From assembly GCA_917880885.1 (NCBI GenBank), contig OU862913.1, positions 8,618,001-8,682,000 on the forward strand: a stretch of 64,000 nt of DNA, read 5' to 3'. The position numbers and the translations under genes are program-made. Positions 22,796-34,100 of this stretch are shown one piece after another (within the stretch, counting starts at the first letter, position 1; the number at the start of each line of letters is the position of its first letter). The notes beneath the pieces were generated by a model, which did no database searches, was not told the origin of the DNA, and worked only from the letters and a program-made list of their open reading frames with translations. Source of the DNA: Limnephilus marmoratus. Taxonomy: Eukaryota > Arthropoda > Insecta > Trichoptera > Limnephilidae.

Positions 22796-24049
22796 CGGCG
22801 ACTTACGGCAGGCTTCTGCAATAATGTTAATGAGGGAGTGGGAGGTAAGTCTCCAATTCAAATAAACAAAAAGCTCCCACGCTCTGATGAAGCTCAACCT
22901 TTCGAAGATTTCCTGAATAAGTTTTGGGAAAACCTCGCAAAAATTACAGGTGCTGTCACAGAGGGTAGGAACAAAATGAATAAGGAGGAGAAACAAGTTG
23001 TCGCTCAAGCGATCGACATAATTAAAAGAGACCTAGTTATCCTGGTTGTGGAGAATGCGTCGCTGAAGGCAAGGGCTAAAGCCCTCGAGGAAGTCATTAC
23101 CTCTCAAGCTGGCTTAGTTGAAAAAATCGACCTTTTAATCAAACATAAACCCACTGTTGCCCCCCCCTCAGGCGGAAAACAAACAAACGCGGGCAAAAAA
23201 ACGTACGCGAGTGCGGCTGGCGCTACACCTAGCGCCTCAATCTTTATCGATGGACAGGAGCGCGGTTTACCTCCTCAACAGCCGACAGTATTATTCTACC
23301 CCACGGTACCGGAAGGTAAAACGTCGGAGGACACTAAAAAAGTGATCACCTCCATCCTAGATCCAAAGTCAGACGGATTCCAAGCGGTCCGCACTAGAAG
23401 TATTAAGGGAGGAGGTTTTCTCCTGCAGACATCCAGTGCCGGGGGGTTGAAAAATATACAGAAAGCTGCCGAGAAACTATCTGCTAGTGGTATAAAAATG
23501 ATCAGTCCACAGGGCCGCCTACCCAAAATCGTACTTTACGACGTCCCGAGGGGTGACGTCTCCAAAGATGCCGCCCTATTTGAGGAGATCTTCGTAAATA
23601 ATATCACAGGGAACTGCACCCTCACTAAGGACGACCACCTCAGAACCATGCGGAGGGTATCACTTTTTGGTAGGAGGGATGCCCCTACCATGAATATGAT
23701 TATTACATGTCATCCTGACTGCAGGAAGGTTCTAATAGACAGCGGACATTGCTACTTTGGGTGGAACGCCTGCCGTGTTCGGGATTATCTGGGTGCAACG
23801 AGATGCTATAAATGCCACTTGTATGGCCACGTGAGCAAATCTTGCACCCAGGAAACGACAACATGCCGCCACTGCGCCGCAACCGGCCATGACTATGAGG
23901 ATTGCCCCAAAAAAGCACTGGCCGCTGTCTGCGCTACCTGCTCAAGGTTTAAAAAGCCGGCGAACCACTCTACGGGAGATCGTGCTTGCCCTGCCCACAG
24001 AGCGGCTATAGAGGTACAAGTACGTATGACGGACTATGGCGGGCGCTAA
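22796..24049 (+). CDS. Element A ORF1 (Gag-like, three zinc knuckles), N-terminally truncated
   Basis: This is an RNA-binding Gag-like protein of an R1-type LINE. The N-terminal half (to about 23200) is charged and helix-prone. It is followed by a conserved region with VLFYPTVPEGKTSEDT and LPKIVLYDVPRGD. Three knuckles lie at the C-terminus: CYKCHLYGHVSKSC, CRHCAATGHDYEDC and CATC-x8-H-x6-C. It aligns with the second half of element B ORF1 but lacks about the first 100 residues. An open frame extends upstream to an ATG at 22673, but that part is antisense LINE Y and the target duplication, so it is not native protein. It ends 14 nt inside ORF2. Confidence 0.85.
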   Translation, partial: RRLTAGFCNNVNEGVGGKSPIQINKKLPRSDEAQPFEDFLNKFWENLAKITGAVTEGRNKMNKEEKQVVAQAIDIIKRDLVILVVENASLKARAKALEEVITSQAGLVEKIDLLIKHKPTVAPPSGGKQTNAGKKTYASAAGATPSASIFIDGQERGLPPQQPTVLFYPTVPEGKTSEDTKKVITSILDPKSDGFQAVRTRSIKGGGFLLQTSSAGGLKNIQKAAEKLSASGIKMISPQGRLPKIVLYDVPRGDVSKDAALFEEIFVNNITGNCTLTKDDHLRTMRRVSLFGRRDAPTMNMIITCHPDCRKVLIDSGHCYFGWNACRVRDYLGATRCYKCHLYGHVSKSCTQETTTCRHCAATGHDYEDCPKKALAAVCATCSRFKKPANHSTGDRACPAHRAAIEVQVRMTDYGGR

Positions 24050-27000
24050 TTCCCTCACCATTGGTCAGGCGAACCTGCAAAGGTCTCGGGTGGCCACCCT
24101 GGAGACTCAGCGGGTGATGTCTGACCTCGGCATAGACATCATGCTTATTCAGGAGCAGTACGTGTGGCAAGGCAAAACTCCTGGAATTAATAGTCCGGGT
24201 GCGGTGCTCGAGGTGGGTTCCTCTCCGGGTGCGGGTGTCCTGGTCAATACTTCCTTGATCAGACCCCTCCTCTTGGGAGGGCTCTCAAACGAGTACCAAA
24301 CCTGTGTATCCATTAAATTAGCTAATACGGAAATCATCGTGATCTCCGTTTACTTTAAGTACGGTAATCCTGTTGAACCGCATATTTTGAGCTTAACGCG
24401 AGCCCTTCACAAATTAAGAGGTCGAAACGTAATTATCGGTGGAGACTTCAACGCGCGATCGCCTCTCTGGTTCGACTATAACGGAATTCGGACGGAAAGA
24501 TCCTTTGCTGTCGAAGACCTTATTGCGGCGCAAGGTCTGTTCATCCTCAATGAACCGGGCATGCTTTCTACTTTTTCAGGACCCGGAGGCGAAAGTAACA
24601 TTGATCTCACTCTATGTTCTAGATCTGTTGCGACTAAAATATCTCAGTGGAAAGTTCACGAGTGTGCGTTAGTTTCTGATCATAGACTCATCACTTTTTC
24701 TGTGGGTATTCCAAAGACAGAAACTCCACGGTCTACGTGGAATTTCAGAACCACAAGGGCGGATTGGGATAAATTTGGGGAGGCGCTACGCCAATCATTA
24801 AGGGGCTTTCACGACGTAGCAGCTAGGGAACCGGACAATTTGGGGAATTTTTTCAACGCGGCGGTGGTATCGGCCGCAGAAGCCTCTTTGGGAAGAACTA
24901 ACCCTAAAAAGGCTATTCGGACGCCGTGGTGGACACAAGAGCTGACTTTGCTGAAGGGTACATTTAAAAGCGCTTACAGGAATCTCAGTGTGGTCAGGCA
25001 GAGCTTATGCTCGCCCGAAGAGGCTATTGTCCTCCAAGCCCGCTTTAGGGCCGCACGAGGTGCCTATCGCTCGGGTGTCCTTTTGGCAAAACGAGCTGCC
25101 TGGCATAATTGGGTTAATGAAGTGGGTAACGCCAACCCGTGGGAAATCCACAGCGTCGTTGGAAAAACGGGAAAAGGATCTGAAAGTTACTTGTCGAGCG
25201 TGGTGCTCGGGAACGTTGAGAGTGTCGATGTTACCTCCACTCTTGAGACACTTCTGGGCAAGTTAGTTCCGTTAGACTCAGTAATAGGGGAAAGTGTTCA
25301 CCATAAACAGATTAGAAATCTGTCACGGCTACCACCTAGTGAGCCCGCCCAGGGGAACGGCATGCCACCGTTAAGTCGAATCGAAGTGGAAATAATAATT
25401 AAGGGTTTGGGTCCGAAAAAGGCACCGGGATTTGATAGATTGAATGGAATAATTGCGAAGAATGTCTGGATCCACGCCAAAGAGGAGTTCTACCAGGTGT
25501 TGGAGACGTGCTTGCGTAGGGGAAAATTTCCTACGGAATGGAAGAAGGGCGTGCTCCGGATTATACCAAAGGGTAACGGTAAGCCGAAGACGGACATAGG
25601 AGCTTATAGGCCTATAACATTATTGCCAATTCTAGGCAAAGTTTTGGAAAACATCATCAAGCACCGACTACACCTCACCCTAACGCCGCCCAGCGATCTT
25701 CAATTCGGCTTTGTCCCCGGCAAATCCACGGAGCACGCCATTAAACATGCGCTTGAATGGGTGAGGGTATGCCAAAAGAGGTACGTTATAGGCATCTTCT
25801 TGGATATCTCGGGTGCCTTTGATCACGCGTGGTGGCCGATGATACTTACCAAGCTGAAAAGCAGGAACTGCCCGCGTAAACTGTTTGAGATTATTAGTGA
25901 CTATCTAAGTGGTAGGACAGTTATCATAGGGCACGGGGACGTTTTAATCACCCGAACAGTCGACATGGGATGTCCGCAGGGGTCGGTTCTCGGACCCGAC
26001 CTGTGGAAAATCTTGTTCGACGACTCCTCCAGGTTGCCCTTGCCTGAAGGTTGTATATCGGTCGACTACGTAGATGACAAATTGTTTTTGGTCTCTGGGG
26101 ACAGTAGGAGGGAAGTGGAATCTAAGGCTGAAGAAGGTTTACAAGTGATCCTTGAATGGGGACAGAGAAATAGACTGAACTTCGTTCCCCACAAGACCGT
26201 GGGCCTCCTCATGAAGGGCATGCTCAGCCGAGGCAGGAACCCCTTCATCAGAATGGGAGGCTCATCCATCCGATTTGCAGAAAACACCAGGTATTTAGGC
26301 GTAATTTTAGACAGATCTTCTTCATTCCTGGCCCACGTCAAGAACGTCTCCGACAGGGCACAAGCCCTGTTTCAGAAACTGAGAAGACTCTCAACAGCCG
26401 AATGGGGATTGCGCTCTCCGGCGATTCGCCTGCTGTACAGAGGGGTATATGTGTCGCAAGTATCATATGCTGCCTCTGTGTGGGAGCATCGCTTGGATAA
26501 CGTCTTGATAAACTCTGCTCTTAAAGGACTCCCCTGTTGGCGCTCTTGGGCGCTTATAGGACTGTGGCCTCAGATGCACTACCGGTTCTGGCCGGCATTC
26601 TGCCGATTGACCTTGAAATTAGGGAAATATTGACCAAAAAGGAACTTATTAGAGGCAGGGCTGCTGTCCACCTGGGAGTCGAGCTGACACCGGGAGGAGT
26701 CGTGGCCCTCCCTGGCTTGCTCAAAGCGATGCGCGAGAGAACGCTGAGTGTATGGCAAGAGCGATGGGATAGGTCGACGAAGGGCAGATGGACTTTCTCC
26801 TTCTTCCCTTCAGTTAAATTCAGAATGGAAGGGGCATACATTAAACTAGATCACTATGTGACGCAGATGCTTTCTGGGCATGGGGAATTCAGGGGTCGGC
26901 TTCATAGCTTGACCCTCTCTCCTCACCCAAACTGCGCATGTGGTGATACTAATCAGGACGCCAGGCACATTCTGTGGCACTGCGAGTTGATGAAGGAAGC

Positions 27001-27154
27001 ACGAGAGGAAATGTTGGATGGCTTGCGCGGAATAACAAGACCAGCGTGGAATGCTGACCTTGTGTCGAACAAAGAGAATTTTGAATGCTTGAAAAAGTTT
27101 GTCAAGTCCTGGGTAGAGAGATGGCCTGTACTTAGAGTCGCCGACCTAGATTAA
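24036..27154 (+). pseudogene. Element A ORF2 (endonuclease-RT), disrupted by a 10-bp deletion
   Basis: An APE-type endonuclease (LIQEQYVWQG, GGDFNARSPLWFD, SDHRLITFSV) is followed by an RT (KKAPGFDRLNG, YRPITLLPIL, FLDISGAFDHAWW, PQGSVLGPDLW, catalytic VDYVDD at ~26061). The first frame runs 24036-26633. Compared with element B, ten bases are missing just after 26525, and the protein resumes in another frame from 26537 (GAYRTVASDALP) to the stop at 27154. The resumed part includes the C-terminal CACG...H...C knuckle. Apart from this lesion the frame is open. The 14-nt ORF1/ORF2 overlap is conserved with B. It would give only a protein lacking the C-terminal knuckle. Confidence 0.9.
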
Positions 27155-28305
27155 ATTCATCTTTGTTTCAGGTGCCACACGTATTGCTCCCGTCTTCTTC
27201 TTCGGTCCTCCTCTATTACTCTTTATTTAGTGAATATGCTTTGAACTATCTATAATATAACTTATGTGACCTATAAAATACTGATAACATCTGTCTATTT
27301 TTTTTTTCTTCTGATCTCTGCTAACAATGATTTATGTTTTTACCTCGACAGGTCATGTTGGTGTTGGTGATCGATATTAGTGATGACACTAATGCTCGAT
27401 ATATTATCACTCTGAACTGATTCTGTAATTATGTTTCACATGTATAAATGCTCTTATTATTTTCTATTTTTCTGTATTAGTTTTGGTTTCCATTCTTTGG
27501 TGGCGCAACTGAACTGAACATGTTATGTATCGTCATTCCCCCATAGAAAGGGGGTGGGATAGACCCTGTCCATGCACATTGCCAGACGAACACACACCAG
27601 AGTGGTCTTCCCGCGATCCGCCTGCGCCTCCCCCATCGTCATGCGTAGGCCTGAGGCGTAACCGTGCGGTCTCGATGTCCTTCCGTCCCCCCTCCGGTAA
27701 CCCGACGCTCATCTTTTCCTCAAGGTCTTCAAAATCTTCCCCTTCTCTCCCAAGTGCATTTCTTCGAGGCAAAATCGGGGAACCGGCTAAAGGGCGCGGA
27801 CTTCGAGCATCGTCTGCGGTTGGGCCGATAGCCATACGTATTCTCATTGGGACTGCCCGGTGGTCAATGGAATACTTTCTCTGGCTCTTCTTTTTATATA
27901 TTTTATTTTCTTTCCGCTATTATAGTAATTACTTACATTATAACATAATCATATAACTGTTTTTTCCTCATTACTTATTTTATTTACAGAAGGTTTCTTC
28001 GACTGGTCTAGCCGTTATTTTTATTTTTATTTTTCTTTTACTAACACTGTTTTCTCTTATTGATGTTACCTATTTCAGAAGAATTATTCCACGGGCTGCT
28101 ACTTCTATTTATCTTTTGTATAATTTTAATGTAAGTACTTGCATACTGCTTACTAACCCCGTATGCATGGACATTGGAGGGTCTAGAGTCGTTCAAATAA
28201 ATGTAGCTTCGTTCAAAAAAAAAGTAGAGTCTTGAGGTGTGCGGTGAAGGAGGAAACCATATGTTTCCTTATAACGCCGTTGGGAAAGTGGTGGGTCCCC
28301 TCCAA
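27155..28305 (+). other. 3' UTR of element A
   Basis: A 1.15-kb untranslated region. A block around 27530-27880 resembles the matching part of element B's 3' UTR (34590-34930) at DNA level. The 143-codon frame at 27525-27956 is not conserved in B, so I do not call it a gene. The last ~150 bp (GGACATTGGAGGGTCTAGA onward) are strongly conserved with B and probably hold the 3' recognition structure for reverse transcription. Confidence 0.7.
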
Positions 28306-28912
28306 TGTATCTTCTGTATCCAAATATAATTCTGCAAGCATCATTATATTGGATCCGGAGTCGTTCTATTGAGCTGGTACGGTAGTGACACCATGTTTCA
28401 CATGTATATAGGTTAGTGCAAAATGCATTGAACAATGTTTTTTTTACAGTGTTACTGCATTTGAAGAATCTTCGGGCAATCATATTAGACAGTATACTGA
28501 TACTTCTCCGCTGTCGTTCAATATCACCGTCATCCGAGAGGTCTTCAGTAATAATGTGTCCCAAGTATTTTACATTCTTAGATGCGTTTATGTTTTCCTC
28601 ATTAAGTTTTACAGGGAGCATTGTCTCGGGATTTTTTCCATGGTGGAATGCAATTAGTTCCGTCTTCTTGGGGTTGTACATCATGTTGTGGTCATTTGCA
28701 TATTCTTCACAGATTTTTAATAATGTTCTCAACCCCTTGATCGACGGAGCTAGGAGAATCATGTCGTCCGCATAACTTATGTGATTTAGGCATAAATTAT
28801 TAATACGACAGCCCGCCCTGGTGTCCAGGCGATTTGATAATTCGTCCATGTATACATTGAACAGGATTGGGGACATACACCCTCCTTGCCTTACTCCTGA
28901 TCGCAAATATAT
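28306..28912 (-). pseudogene. LINE Y, middle piece: RT catalytic region
   Basis: The minus strand encodes YLRSGVRQGGCMSPILF, HISYADDMILL (catalytic YADD), KYLGHIITEDL and IIFGYRRY, which is the palm and thumb of an endonuclease-RT type LINE. The frame is open through the piece but has no start. It is the continuation of 35364-37382 across element B, and it continues into 22425-22794 across element A. Both junctions keep the reading frame when the insertions and one target duplication are removed. Confidence 0.88.
28898..28912 (+). repeat. Left target-site duplication of R1-like element B
   Basis: TGATCGCAAATATAT is repeated exactly at 35364-35378. Both copies lie in LINE Y coding sequence (minus strand, ...IYLRS...). 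Confidence 0.88.
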
Positions 28913-29666
28913 GGATCATCAGTTCAGTTCACCTACCTACGGTGCGACTGTATTATTTTTTCACTCCTCGTATTTCAGTTTGTTAGTAATTTTTTATTCC
29001 AATTTAAATACGAAAAGTTGTGTCTACATAAAGTGTTTTGCGAGGGCTTTCGCCCCGTAATATTTTTTTTCCGGTTATCTACCGGGAAGGCTGAAAAAAA
29101 ACAGTTTAAAAGTGTAATAAGTCAAACTGTCAAACGGACTTCAAAGTGCATTGTTGTTTTTAGGTTAATTTGTATATTATTATTCAAATTGTGCTAAATA
29201 AGTTATGTTACATATGGTGTTTTGTGAGGACTTTTGCCCCATAATAGTTTTTTTCCGGTGTTCCACCGGAAAGACTCACAAAAACAGTTTTTTTTTAATT
29301 ATTAGTTTATATTTACGCCAAGTGTCAAATTAAAACTGCGACGAACAATTTGTGCGAACTGTTTAAAGAGTGATCTCGTAAGCAACAAAACATGGGCTAC
29401 CCTTTTACTCTCTCCTTTTTTAATCCTATTTGACTATAAATAGATCCAATAGTGTTTAATAAACAAAAATAAGGTTTACATACATTTGTGGTGATTATAT
29501 TTTGAAAAGTACCCACACCGGCGGGCTGCGTGAAATTCTTGAGCTCAGAACCCCCCCCCCCCCCCCCGACCAACCCCCGCCCCCCCACCCCACCCCCCCG
29601 CCGTAGTGTTTTCCCCATTTTTAGGGAAAATTTTGGATTCTCCCCATTTTTAGGGAAAAAAAGTTA
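28913..29666 (+). other. 5' UTR of element B
   Basis: It contains a diverged direct repeat: 29020-29110 and 29208-29300 share the order GTGTTTTG(C/T)GAGG, CTTT(C/T)GCCCC, a CCGG...CCGG hairpin and AAACAGTTT. A run of 17 C (29551-29567) in a longer C-rich stretch follows. CCCCATTTTTAGGGAAAA then occurs twice just before the ORF1 ATG. Such internal UTRs normally carry the promoter in LINEs; no promoter motif is certain here. Confidence 0.6.
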
Positions 29667-31139
29667 ATGATGGTTTCGGACTCAGTTTTGTCGTGCGAGT
29701 CGGATGGTGCGGGTCCCGACCTCGGGAACGAGACAGAATTATGGAAAAACTCCATCCAATGTCAGATAGATGCGCTAAACAAGTCCCTGACCTTGGGCCC
29801 GCGTCCTAAGGGTAAAAGGAAGTCTAAAAAAACGGTCAGAGTTACTGATATCGGGTCAGAGACTGACTCAGATATGGAAACAGAGGCACTCAACCCCCTT
29901 CCTGGACCCAGTGGGGCTTCCATCGTGGGCATTCACCCCCCAACCCCTATGGCTGGCAACAAAAAGAGAGCTCGACTCAGTGACTCTCCAAACAGTCAGA
30001 TGACACTTGTGGAATCTTCCCGTAAGGTAATTCCGGCCATGGAGAAATGCCACCGAATCAGGTGCATTCTAACGGACGGCACTAACAAACTGAAGAAGAC
30101 AGACAAAGGCGCTCTCAACGAGATTTTGGATGATTTGATGAGTGATATCACCCATTTGATGCTTGAGATCAACACATTGACCACCAGGAGCGCCACCATC
30201 GAGCAGGTCCTCAACGCCCAAGCCTCCATGACCAAAAAATTGGACACGGCCATCAAGGCACGCCCAACCCTGAGCACTCCACCGATGTCCTATGCCTCAG
30301 CAGCGGCTGGTTTACCTTCTTCGAAAAAGGTTCTGGTGAATGGTTTCGAGCGTCCATTGCCCCCCAAACCGCTGACGATACTAGTGTACCCGGAAATTCC
30401 CGAGGGGAAAACTTCTGAGGGCACTCAGAAGGATATGGAGAAACTGATCAACCCCAGGACTGACGATTTCCAAATTGTTCGACTTCGCAAGATCAAAGGT
30501 GCGGGCATGGCTCTGCAAGCCAAGGGGAAGAAGGACTTGGAGAACATCCTAAAGGCGGGATCCAAGCTGGCAGCGAGTGGGTTGAAACTAGTCAATCCCC
30601 TGGGTCGCTTGCCTAAGATAGTGATCTACAATGTCCCAAAAGGAGAACCCTCCGCTGACCAGGCCCTCTTCAGTGAAATTTTCGCTAACAATTTGGAAGG
30701 ACGCACCCCCTTGTCCCTGGAAGACCACCTCCGCACTATGAGGAGAGTTTCCCTCTTTGGGAAGCGAGACGGTGGAACTATGAATATGGTCCTGACGTGC
30801 CACCCGACCGCCAGGAAGGTACTCATTGACAGCGGGCTGTGCTACCTTGGGTGGAACTCTTGTCGGACCCGCGACTACACTGGCGCCACCAGATGTTTCA
30901 AGTGCCATCTATATGGCCATATTTCGAAAAATTGCACACAAGAAAAAGAATCCTGCCGCCACTGCGCCGCTGTGGGTCATGGCTTCGAAGATTGCCCCAA
31001 GAAGGCACAGCCTGCTGTCTGCGCCACCTGCTCACGCTTTAAGAAGCCGGCGGATCATCCTACGGGTGACAGGGACTGTCCGGCTCAAAAAGCAGCGGTG
31101 GAGGCAGCCTTCCGCATGACTGATTATGGCTCCTCTTAA
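29667..31139 (+). CDS. Element B ORF1, Gag-like RNA-binding protein (490 aa)
   Basis: This is the nucleic-acid-binding ORF1 protein of an R1-clade LINE, expected to form RNP particles with the element RNA. The N-terminal ~110 residues are acidic/Ser-rich with a basic patch (RPKGKRKSKKTVR, ~48-60). A helical middle (~115-200) follows, then a conserved region with LVYPEIPEGKTSEG and LPKIVIYNVPKGE. C-terminal knuckles: CFKCHLYGHISKNC (~410), CRHCAAVGHGFEDC (~430) and CATC-x8-H-x6-C (~453). The Met at 29667 starts the open frame right after the C-rich leader. The last 14 nt overlap ORF2 in the +1 frame. Element A ORF1 is a clear paralogue. Confidence 0.9.
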   Translation: MMVSDSVLSCESDGAGPDLGNETELWKNSIQCQIDALNKSLTLGPRPKGKRKSKKTVRVTDIGSETDSDMETEALNPLPGPSGASIVGIHPPTPMAGNKKRARLSDSPNSQMTLVESSRKVIPAMEKCHRIRCILTDGTNKLKKTDKGALNEILDDLMSDITHLMLEINTLTTRSATIEQVLNAQASMTKKLDTAIKARPTLSTPPMSYASAAAGLPSSKKVLVNGFERPLPPKPLTILVYPEIPEGKTSEGTQKDMEKLINPRTDDFQIVRLRKIKGAGMALQAKGKKDLENILKAGSKLAASGLKLVNPLGRLPKIVIYNVPKGEPSADQALFSEIFANNLEGRTPLSLEDHLRTMRRVSLFGKRDGGTMNMVLTCHPTARKVLIDSGLCYLGWNSCRTRDYTGATRCFKCHLYGHISKNCTQEKESCRHCAAVGHGFEDCPKKAQPAVCATCSRFKKPADHPTGDRDCPAQKAAVEAAFRMTDYGSS

Positions 31140-34100
31140 TCCCCTCTCCTTAGGTCAGATCAACCTTCAGCGATCCCGGATGGCCACACTGGAAGTACTG
31201 AGGGTCATGACTGACCTCAACATCGACATTATGCTTATTCAGGAACAGTACACCTGGGAAGGTAAGACCCCCATTAATTTTCCGGGTGCGGTACTCGAAG
31301 TTGGCCGCTCACCGGGGGCGGGTGTCCTGGTCAACACTACATTGATCAGTCCCCTCCTTCTGGCTGGTCTTTCTGATGAATACCAAACCTGTGTATGTAT
31401 TAGATTTGGCGACACTGAGATCTTCCTGATCTCAGTTTACTTTAAATTTGGGAATCCGGTAGGACCCCACATCCTGAGTCTGACGCGCGCGCTCAACGCG
31501 CTTAAAGGCCGTAACATTGTTATCGGAGGTGACTTTAATGCACGCTCACCATTATGGTTCGACACTAGCGATTGTAGAACGGAGCGATCAGACGCCGTAG
31601 AAGACCTGATTGCTGCGCAAGGTCTTAGCATCATCAACGAACAGAGTTCATTTTGTACCTTCTCGAACATACATGGTGAGAGCAACATTGATCTAACTCT
31701 CTGCTCTGGATCTGTTGCGACCAGGATTTCAAAGTGGGTAGTCCATGAGTGCGCAATAAATTCGGATCATAGATTGATTACTTATACGGTTGGTGTTAGG
31801 AAAACAGAAGCTCCAAGATCCTCCTGGAACTTCAACACCACTAGGGTGAATTGGGATAACTTTGGGGAAGCGCTAAGAGATACGTTAAGGGATTTTCACC
31901 ACGTAGCTGCTACTGATCCGGATAATTTGGGGAATTTTTTCAATAGGGCAGTTGTATCTGCTGCCAACTCGTCTTTGGGAAGATCAAACCCGAAGACGAG
32001 TATTAGAACGCCGTGGTGGTCACCTGAGATGACTTCGCTCAAGGGGGCCTTCAAGAGGGCCTACAGGGCGCTTGGGTTGTCCAGGAGTGGTAACTGCACG
32101 GAGGAGGAGACAGTTGCACTTCAGGCGAGCCTGAGGTCTGCCAGGTCGGCCTTTAAACGGGCCGTTCTCCTAGCGAAACGAGCTGCTTGGCGTAATTGGG
32201 TTAAAGACGTGGGTAACGCCAACCCGTGGGAAATCCACAGCGCAATTGCAAAATCCGGTAAAGGCTCTGACCGGTACTTGTCAACCGTAATTGGGATCAC
32301 AGATGGGAGGAACGCTGAGACGGTGGATGTGGCCTCTACCCTCAAAACACTTTTGGGTGAGTTAGTTCCTGTAGAGTCAGTAGTTGGGGAAAGTGACCAC
32401 CATAAACAGATCAGAAATCTGTCACGGCTGCCACCGAGAGACCTCGCCCAAGAGGATAACTTCATTCGAGTCACTAAAGCGGAAATTGAAGTGATAATTA
32501 AGGGTTTGGGTCCTAAGAAGGCACCAGGGCATGATAGGCTCAATGGCGTAATTGCGAAGCAAGTCTGGGTCCACGCCAAGGAGGAGCTCTTCCAGGTGAA
32601 GGACACGTGCTTGAGGAGGGGAGTTTTCCCCTCTGAGTGGAAGCGCGGCGTGCTCCGGATTATACCAAAGGGGAACGGAAAACCACTAACGGACATCAAG
32701 GCCTACCGGCCGATTACCCTCCTTCCCGTTTTAGGCAAGATCCTTGAAAAATTGATTAGGCAGCGACTCCGACAAACCCTGTCTCCGGCCAGTGACCTGC
32801 AGTTCGGCTTCGTCCCCGGTAGATCCACGGTGCACGCCCTGTGGTATGCGCTTGAATGGGTGAAGGCTTGCCCAAAGAGGTATGTAGTTGCAATCTTCCT
32901 CGACATCACTGGTGCCTTCGATCATGCGTGGTGGGCAATGATACGTACAAAGGTGAAAAACAGGCAGTGTTCCAACTTATTGTTCAAAGCCATCGATGAC
33001 TACCTTTCTGATCGTACCATTACGATCAGTTTCGGTGACTTTTGTATCCAGAGGGAAGCAGACATGGGATGCCCGCAGGGCTCCATCCTTGGACCTGACT
33101 TGTGGAACATCTCCTTTGATGACTCCTCCAGGTTACCCTTGCCTGAAGGATGTATCGCTGTCGACTACGCTGATGATAAGTTGTATCTGGTCGCTGGGGA
33201 CAGTAGAAAGGAAGTGGAGAGCAAAGGCAGTGAAGGTTTGCAGATGTTCCTGGACTGGGGTGTAAGAAACAAGATGACCTTCGCTCCCCATAAGACCAAG
33301 GGCCTCCTGATGAAGGGCCGTCTCAGTAGAGAAAGAAATCCTACCATCAGAATGGGAGATTCTAACATCCGGTTTTTTGAAACAGTGAAATACTTAGGCG
33401 TCACACTAGATCGATCGTCCTCTTTTCTGGCTCACGTCAAAGAAGTATCCAGCAAGGCTCAGGCTCTCTTCTTGAAGCTGAGGAGACTCTCCACAGCTGA
33501 GTGGGGATTGCGTAATCCGGTTCTGCGAACGCTATATAGGTGCGTATACGTGGCGCAAGTCTCGTATGCCGCCTCTGTGTGGGAACACCGCCTGGATAAC
33601 TCGCTCATTCTCTTAGCTCTCAAGCGAGGCCAACGAACCCCCTTGCTGGCACTCTCCGGTGCGTATAGAACCGTGGCTTCGGACGCTTTACCCGTTTTGG
33701 CTGGCATTTTGCCAATCGATCTGGAAATCAGGGAATTGCTTACCAAGCAGAAGTTAACCAGAGGAATTCCGGCCACTCACCTAGGCGTTGTTCTGACACC
33801 GGGCGGGCCGGGGACTCTCCCTGGGCTGCTTCGTGAAATGAGGGATCTGTCGCTTCATGAGTGGCAGGTCCGTTGGGATAGATCGAATTTGGGAAGATGG
33901 ACCTTCTCCTTCTTCCCATCAGTTAAAATCAGAATGGAAGGGGCTTATCTCAGACTGGATCATCACATTACCCAGCTTCTGTCCGGGCATGGGGAATTCA
34001 GGGGGAGACTTCACACCCTCTCCCTGTCCCCCCACCCCAACTGCGCATGCGGATCCACCAACCAGTCGGCCGAGCACATTCTGTGGCACTGCGAGATCTT

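Larger units (their letters stand above)
22795..28305 (+). mobile_element. R1-clade LINE, element A (5' truncated, frameshifted)
   Basis: A 5.5-kb non-LTR retrotransposon inserted antisense into LINE Y, with a 16-bp target duplication. It lacks the 5' UTR and the N-terminus of ORF1 seen in element B, so it is 5' truncated. ORF1 and ORF2 overlap as in B. ORF2 carries one 10-bp deletion. The 3' UTR (27155-28305) resembles B's and ends GTGGGTCCCCTCCAATG, against GTGGGTACTTCAATG in B. There is no poly(A) tail. Confidence 0.88.

Noticed and set aside
27525..27956. 143-codon frame in the element A 3' UTR
   Set aside because: The corresponding DNA in element B is interrupted by stops, so the frame is not conserved.
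28913..28960. HDV-like ribozyme at the 5' end of element B
   Set aside because: The start GGATCATCAG invited a check, but I could not form the required double pseudoknot by eye.
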